Shown: one piece after another, positions 57,568-64,000 of the stretch
How positions within the stretch are numbered: the stretch's first letter is position 1
How the letters are laid out: the number at the start of each line of letters is the position of its first letter
Assembly (NCBI GenBank): GCA_007449985.2
Contig: VIIQ02000730.1
Coordinates: 1-64,000 of the forward strand
DNA: 64,000 nucleotides
Source of the DNA: Desmodesmus armatus
Taxonomy: Eukaryota; Chlorophyta; Chlorophyceae; Sphaeropleales; Scenedesmaceae
Reading direction: 5' to 3'
Made by a program: the position numbers and the translations under genes
Notes under the pieces: model-generated
The model's database searches: none
Seen by the model: the letters and a program-made list of their open reading frames with translations, nothing else
Told to the model about the DNA's origin: nothing

Positions 57568-59831
57568 AAATCGGTCTCCGAGTTGTACAACACCTGTGCT
57601 TGCGTGCGAGTACTCCTTCAGAGGCTGGGACAGCCTGTCGGTGTGCTGAGATGGTTGTACAACAGCCGATGCCCTACAGGGCTAGCCAGCACACTCGAGG
57701 CGCCCTTCCTCACAGCTGAGAGTGATCAGGGTGATCCAGCGCAGGAGCAGTCTTAGTGTAGGATTTTGGTTTTGGTGTGGTGCACATGCGGGGTACGTGA
57801 AAAAATCGGGCGGTACTGAAGAGTGATGGAGGTGCCCTCTCTTGCTGCCCGGCAGTGCCCGGCAAAGCACCTGATTGTACTACAGCGGGATGTCAATCCA
57901 TCCAGGCATTGTTGTACTGTGAGCGCTGTACATGTCAATGTTAGTTGTCATATTTTCCCCCAATCAAGACATCAGATCATTGGGTGGGTTTCAAACTCAC
58001 GAAAGTTTCATGAGTCCGGCAGGGATGCTGGGAACCCTCCCACACACAGACAAGACAACTTCACAACTGAATTTGGGCCCACCCAACACTGACTGCACAG
58101 GGTCCATTCGACAGTAGCGCTTACACCATGCATTGCAAGGTGCGCTTGCACTGCTTGCCGCAACCTTCATCAACTCGCCACGCGTTTGCTCAGAGCAAAA
58201 AGAACCACCCAGGCCATGGCCACTGCCACAACATGCACATTCACAGGAAATGCCGCTGCGCTGCAGTCAACCTGCACAGCGCATTGTGGCCACTGCACCA
58301 CTGGCTGATGAATATACTTGTCCTACATGACAATGTCTGCATCATGCCCAGGGCCTGCAAGCACAACAGGCACAGCCTGCATGCACAGTCTCAACCATGC
58401 TTGAGTGGATAGACGAAGGCACATGAAGAAGACTGCCGCACTTTTTGACGGGCGTTGGCAACAACAAGTCAGAAGTATTTACGCACATGGTGGTGTCATG
58501 TGCAGCCTCAGCACAGCAAAGAAGGTGCAACACATGCACCTCTTGTACAGCCGCAGCTGCAAAACATTACGGGGAAGAGCCTTGGGGCTTGAGACACCCT
58601 GGTAGTACAACAACAGCAAGGCTGGGGCACCAGTGAGGCTTTGGGCGCACCAGCACCGACCCTATGGTAGTACAATACCCTGACTGCAACATGATGACGG
58701 TGAGGGCACACTTTGGTACAAGATTCAACAGCAGAATGGCTGTAGACAAGCACAGGGCTGCGTTGGAGCAGCGCGCAAGCAAAAACACAAGGCCCAACAC
58801 ACCCGTAACATAATAAGCCTGCTGGCACACACACAGACACATCTATGGGACATGCAATCCTGGTGGTACACAAACCTGTGATAACATGATGATAGCTGGT
58901 AGTACACAAAACAACACCAATATGCATGCGCATGCATTGTCAAGCAGCCTCTGGCCGAGAAACAAACTGCTACAACAGACAACCCAAAAACAGGCTGGCG
59001 CCTGCAGCTGAAGCTGCACAGCCAGCAACAGCCAACCAACAGCAGCTCACCAAGCAAGGAACTGTGGATCAAAGGCAACACAAACCGGGGAGCTACAAAA
59101 CAACGATAAGCTTCCAGGCCCTGGCGCCGCATCAGTCAAACTTGCGACGGTGCCTGGGCATGATGGTACAAGTGAGTACAGTGCACAGTGCCTCTAGGGC
59201 GCTGCACGACAAAAACCCCTGGCGATTCCACCAAAAATACAAGCCCGCAAAGCCTGACAGAGGGTACAGAACCACCACCCACCACCACCCAGCCAGATGT
59301 ACCAATGGTACACACCTTGCCCGAGCTGCAAGCTACACAGCATGCCGACATGTCTGGGGTACCAGACTACCAAGATAGTTGCTGACACCCGCCAAGGTGT
59401 TGAACACAGGATGTGACAAGCCCTCTGGCGCGCACATCTCACCACCACACATACTGCTGCATTCTGACATGCATATGGTCACCATCACGCCCAGCACCCA
59501 CATGCGGGCCATTACACCCACAGACTCAAACACCACCCATGCATAGTTTTCTGGCAGCTGCTGCAGCGACTGACACAGCAGCTGTGGAATGTGCCAGCAG
59601 CTGCTGCACACCTCTGCTCCAACATGCCCTGAACCGGTGGGGCCGGCAACCCACACACAACATCCAACCACAATCACCACCCTTCACCTGCTCCACATCT
59701 CCCACCACAGCAACCAAGCAGATATTCCTCTTACAAGACGCATGGATTGCAAGCGTCGCAAGCGTCGACTGCGCGCCGGCACCAGGTAGTGCATGCTGCC
59801 ACTCTCACAAAGGCAACAGCCGCATGCTGCT
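57568..59831. other. 2.3 kb between convergent genes, no recognised gene
   Basis: It should hold the 3' UTRs of the plus-strand Gln-rich gene and the minus-strand gene ending at 59,832. From about 57.9 kb the plus strand is A+C-rich, matching a minus-strand UTR. Open frames have no family-like features. Confidence 0.45.
59731..59735 (-). terminator. TGTAA poly(A) signal of the large minus-strand gene
   Basis: TTACA on the plus strand (TGTAA on minus) lies 97 bases past the stop codon at 59,832. Confidence 0.45.
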
Positions 59832-62800
59832 CTACCAGTTCTTGTTGTTCTTCATCCACCATCGAGGATTCACGGCCTCCAACTCCTTGAGGCGTCCCCT
59901 GATCGTGAGTTTGTGGTGCAGGAGCTTGTAGCAGTCAGCATCCAGGGCAACATACAGGGTGGACACGACCTGCTGGGCAGAGCCGGTAGGGCTGCAACAC
60001 AAGGACACAGGGTGCAACAGCGGCGAAAGCACAGCACTGTCAGAGTTCTGCCGGTGATCAGCAGCTGATACAGGCTTGCATCACTGGACTGGGTGAGCGC
60101 AGTGTTGGCAACATGCAGTGTCCATCAGTACCGGAAGTGGTTGCCCACAGGCAGCGCCAAAAATTGCCTACAGCAAACATCACACAGCCAATACAACCAC
60201 TGTAAGCCAGGTGGCAGCTTCAGCACAGCACCCAATCATTCCTTACACCCCCCACCACCTGTTACAAGCTTCTCAACAGCAGCAACCACAAGACTACCAT
60301 TTCACTGTCGATCAAAGACAACACCTGCGCAGGAGCGGTGCACACACTAGTACTCACCTTTCCCAGTCCTCAGTGGTGAACAGAGCCTCCATGCAGCCCG
60401 CCAGCATCGTTGTCAGGCTGTCCTCTGTCTGCTGCGTTGCCAGGTAGGACACTGCTGCTGCCAGCTTGGCCTGTGACTCCTCCCCACGCAGCACCATGGC
60501 CTGGCACAGCAGCAGGGTCAGCCTGTTGGGCACCAGCTCAGCACTGCCCGCCCTGTCTGAGGGGTCAACCTGATAGAGCAGCAGAGCACACATGTGTGTC
60601 GTGACAGTTTGTAGCCAGTCAAGCAGCCTATCACACCACAGCAGCAATGGTATGTGGTGATGACATGTCTGTTTCCTGCATCACTATTTGCGATCCTCTC
60701 ACACCAAGCAGGACAAACAGGGTTAGAAGCTGACAGCTGACAGTACCATCATGGAGACGCATCCAATAAACACCACAGTGCAACCTTGCGCAGCACTAAG
60801 CTACCAGAGCACACCCCATGCAAAGTACACATCACAAGCCAGACCCAGCAACCTAGCACTGCCCAACACACTCACTGGCAGCCCCAGCAGCTTCTTCACT
60901 GTTGGCACCAGCTCAGCCTGCTGCTCAGCAGTCAGTGGCGCCTTGGTATCCCTCTTGATGTCGATGTTCCACGGTAACTGTTCCAAATCGTCCCGTGCTG
61001 CTTTTGCTGCTGCGGCGGCGGCGTAGATCTGTGCCTGGGGCTGACGCACGTGCGCCTTGGGGCGTGCAGTGGCTGTGCTGTTGGGGCTCTTGCTGCTGGT
61101 GCTGCGGCTGCGGGGGCGGCTGGGCGCCTTCACCTGCTGTACATCTGGCATGTTGGCTGGTTTGGCAGGGAAGGTTGTGGCATTAGCTGCCGCCACCACA
61201 TGCCTCCTGCTCCCTTGCTGCCCCTGCCCCTGCTGGTTGGTTGGCTTCTGCTGGTTGGGTTTCTGCTGCTTTCCCTTCTTCTTCTTGCTGCTGCTCCTGC
61301 CATCCCCGCCATCCCGGCTGCCAGCACCCTCCTCCTCACCAGCAACCCCCCAGCCCTCCGCCCAGCCAAGCCCCCTGATCTCTGCACAGCTGGGGACTTG
61401 GGGCTCCGGCCACTCGATCTTGACCCCCACGTCTTCTGTGCTGGAGCCGCCGCCCAATTCTGCCCCCATGCACCACTGCAAGGGGACCTTAAAAGTGTAG
61501 CCACCCCCTGACCAGTCGATCTCAACCCCCAGTCCGTCTTCACCTGAGTGGGAGCCCTCAGCTGTTGTCTTGCCCTCTGCTGCACCAGCCCCTGGCCCTG
61601 CTGCTGCTGCTGTCTTTACAGCGCGGCGCATGAGCGGCAGGGGTTTGGCAGTGGCAGCATCAGTGCTTGGAAGGGGCTGCTTGGACCAGCGGGACAACAC
61701 TGACAGCACATGATGGTTGTACTCCCACTCAGCGCCTTTGTATGCCTGTTGGCCGGGGCCGCACCTGCTGAGGGTGTGCAGCACGCTGTTGCGGAACGCT
61801 GCTGGCGGCGTACCCTGGCCCTTCTTCTGAACTGACAGCACGCGGTGGGCCAGCAGGGCGGCCACTGCAGCCCTGCCGGGAGTGTCCTCCAAAGACATCT
61901 CCACAAACTTGGCTGCCAGCTGCGCCCAGTCCTGCCACGACAGCTGCAAGCCTGTGACCTGGCTGGAGGCAACTGCAGCGTCTGCAACCAACCCAGTGCC
62001 GCTGTCCAGCAGGGCAGCAGCGGCCGCCAGGACGCTGCAGGTGCCAATCTCCCTGGCTTCCCGGTCTTCCTTGCAGTCGCCATCCCACAGCTTCTGCAGG
62101 AGGCCGCTGCCAACTCCCCACCCACCAGCAGACCTGACAGCTGCCAGGGCGGCGTTCACACGCTCCCAGCTAGACCCCACTGTCCCAGACGATGCCGCTG
62201 CTGCGGCAGCCGCTGCCTCTGGCTGGAAGCCCATGTGGCGCAGCAGGGCGGCCGTGACATCAGCAGCAGGGGTGTCAGCAGCTGTTGCTGCACCTGCTGC
62301 CAACACCTGCACAAGCTCCTGCTGGTAGTCGACGGGGCCGTTGAAATAATCTGAGGGGCGGCTGTGCCTGCCGTAATTCTGGCCAGCTGCTGGCAGCAGC
62401 GCGCAGACGCGTGCCAGGCACTCAACGTCGACTGCTGCTGCAAAGCGCTCCAGCACGGCGTTGGCTGTGCTCCTGGGCAGGACCATGTACAGCTGTACCA
62501 GCTGAGCGGCAGCCACCCACTCCGCTCTTGCGATGCTGTGCAGGATGCGCAGGTCCCGTGTGCCCAGGTCGGGGCACAGGATGGGGACAGACATCACCTG
62601 CTTGCCAAGCAGCAGCGCCTCGACCACCCCGTCTACCAACTGCTCTGCTGACTTTGCTGCTGGCAGGCCGCCCTGTGTTGCTGCCAGGAGGCGAGGGCAG
62701 GCCTCCTGTAGCTGGGCTAGGCGGTGCCGGATGCGGCTCCAGGCCGTGATGTCATCCATGGGGGGATACTGCCTCGAATGAGCGACTCGCTGCTGCCGTT

Positions 62801-64000
62801 GCGGATCAGCAGTTGGAGGGCCCCCACATCCTCTACCGAATCATGGCTGGGGGTATCGTACCAGGGAAAAGGGGCCCCGTTGCCGTCCTCAGGCCAAGCA
62901 TAATGCTGGGGGGATGTTGGGTCCCATGTGCGGTACTCCGGGCGTGCTGCCCATGCAGAGGCCTTCAGGATCACTGCGCACAGGCCTGGAGCTGCCGCGT
63001 CGCTGCTGCTGTCCTGCAACTGCTTCAGCAGTTCGTAGTGGGACAACAGCACAGCCGGCTGCGCGTCATCCTGCGACCCGCTGTCCTTCTCCACCAGGGG
63101 CCCACAGCCCTCGGCGAACCACAGCTCCATGGCCATGTGTGCAGCCATGCAGCAGCTGCGCAGGGGCACTTCCACCGGGCGGCTGCGCTGCTTCTGCTCC
63201 GCAGTCACCCACTCCTGCACGAAGGAGCCCTCAGGGCCCCAGTTGGCACTGCTGATGGGCTCCAGCTTGCTGGCTGCCTGCTGGCACTGCTCAGCCCAGT
63301 GCTGCAGCACACCTGACAGTGCATGGCTGTCGGTCTTCCCGCCCTGCCAGTACAGCCCCATCTCCCCGCAAACCTCCCGCACCCTGCTGGGGCCCCCAGC
63401 GGGCTGCAGCAGTGTGGTGAGCAGCTGCTCGGCAATGACCCAGCTTTGCCTAGCAGCGCTGTACGCCTCCCGACATTCACATGCCCTTGCTGCCTCTGGA
63501 ACAGCTGCTGCTGCATCGTAGTAGATGACTGCAGCAGCTGGCAGCAGCGCACAGACCTCGGCCAGCAAGCGCGCTGGGGCTGTGCTGCCGAAGTCCTGCA
63601 GCAGCGCTGCAGCAGTGGCCCAGTCATCGCTGTCGTCAGCTGACACCACGGCTAGAGCCACCTCCCATGCAGGTCCTGCCTCCTGCAGACCCCCCAGCAT
63701 GTTCAGCGCAACCGGCATGAGTTCAGCGGCAATCAGAGGTGCTGCCTGCTGCATGAAGCGCGTGCAGGCAGCAGCAGCTGCGTCCTCAACCTCAGGCTGC
63801 GCTGGCGCTGGTGCAGCAGCCTGGGTGTTGGCTGCTGCACCTTGCGCTGCTGCCTGTGCTGGAGAGCTGCCGTTTGCATCCGAAGCTGCATCCTCGGCCT
63901 CATCCTTTGCCGCTGATGGTGCTGGTGCAGCAGCTTGCGTGGCGGCTGCTGCGCCTTGGTCTGTTGCCTGTGCTGACGTGTTGCTGTCAGCAGCACCAGC
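59832..64000 (-). CDS. large unrecognised protein, N-terminus beyond the right edge
   Basis: Minus-strand exons: 64000-60876, 60569-60358, 59991-59832. The frame shifts once near 62,760-62,765, where one base appears missing from a run of six C (minus strand): SLIRGSIPP then continues as MDDITAWSRIRHRLAQL. About 1,165 codons are visible. The beginning is Ala/Gln-rich with an imperfect 38-residue repeat. The middle consists of Ala/Leu-rich helices such as HYELLKQLQ, ADVTAALLRHMGFQ and AVAALLAHRVLSVQ, suggesting an alpha-solenoid. A basic, Ser/Lys-rich disordered segment follows (SSSKKKKGKQQKPNQQKP). The C-terminus is conserved-looking: CYKLLHHKLTIRGRLKELEA then NPRWWMKNNKNW. I do not recognise a family. 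Confidence 0.75.
63799..63975 (-). repeat. imperfect in-frame 114-bp repeat coding Ala/Gln-rich segments
   Basis: Two units (63,914-63,975 and 63,799-63,862) share most bases and encode AQATDQGAAAATQAAAPAPS and AQAAAQGAAANTQAAAPAPA. The period is 38 codons. More copies may follow to the right. Confidence 0.8.

Noticed and set aside
62717..62759. Two overlapping genes at the end of one long ORF and the start of another
   Set aside because: Adding one base to the C run joins them into one continuous protein; no splice sites, promoter or poly(A) signal lie between.

Overview
This is nuclear DNA from a flagellated green alga. The order Chlamydomonadales fits best; a Haematococcus-like genome is my guess, not something I can prove. 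The grounds are an axonemal dynein heavy chain, many short exons with GT/CTG-rich introns ending in CTGCAG, TGTAA motifs downstream of stop codons (the chlorophyte poly(A) signal), and long CAG/CTG runs inside genes.\n\nLayout. 1-about 5,100: an intact LINE-type retrotransposon on the minus strand (ORF1 plus an endonuclease/reverse transcriptase ORF2 that runs off the left edge). 5,193-16,905 (+): the motor half of a dynein heavy chain in 30 exons. The LINE lies antisense in the intron just before the first visible exon. 17,694-21,122 (+): casein kinase 1. 22,825-25,926 (+): an unrecognised cysteine-rich, sequon-rich protein of 505 aa. 26,343-31,874 (+): an aliphatic amidase/formamidase of the nitrilase superfamily with a 6-nt microexon. 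31,875-37,453: no recognisable gene. 37,454-48,087 (-): one or two genes for low-complexity, Gln/Ala/Ser-rich proteins with many R-x-S-[MVL]-D motifs. The two parts are separated by 5.5 kb that holds two nearly identical 720-bp repeats. 48,759-50,998 (+): a type II DnaJ/HSP40, divergent from the previous gene across a 671-bp promoter region with a heat-shock-element-like palindrome. 52,908-53,948 (+): an ISD11-like LYR protein for mitochondrial Fe-S cluster assembly. 55,423-56,392 (-) and 56,608-57,567 (+): a divergent pair of small unrecognised genes. 59,832-64,000 (-): a large unrecognised protein running off the right edge.\n\nThe genes do not form a pathway. They are independent eukaryotic transcription units: flagellar motor, signalling kinase, nitrogen metabolism, chaperone, Fe-S biogenesis and several unknowns. 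All multi-exon models were spliced by eye. Those with both ends in view come out as whole numbers of codons, which supports them.\n\nFour genes carry what looks like a single missing base, each at a G or C run, which points to assembly error rather than pseudogenes. No tRNA, rRNA or CRISPR array was recognised.
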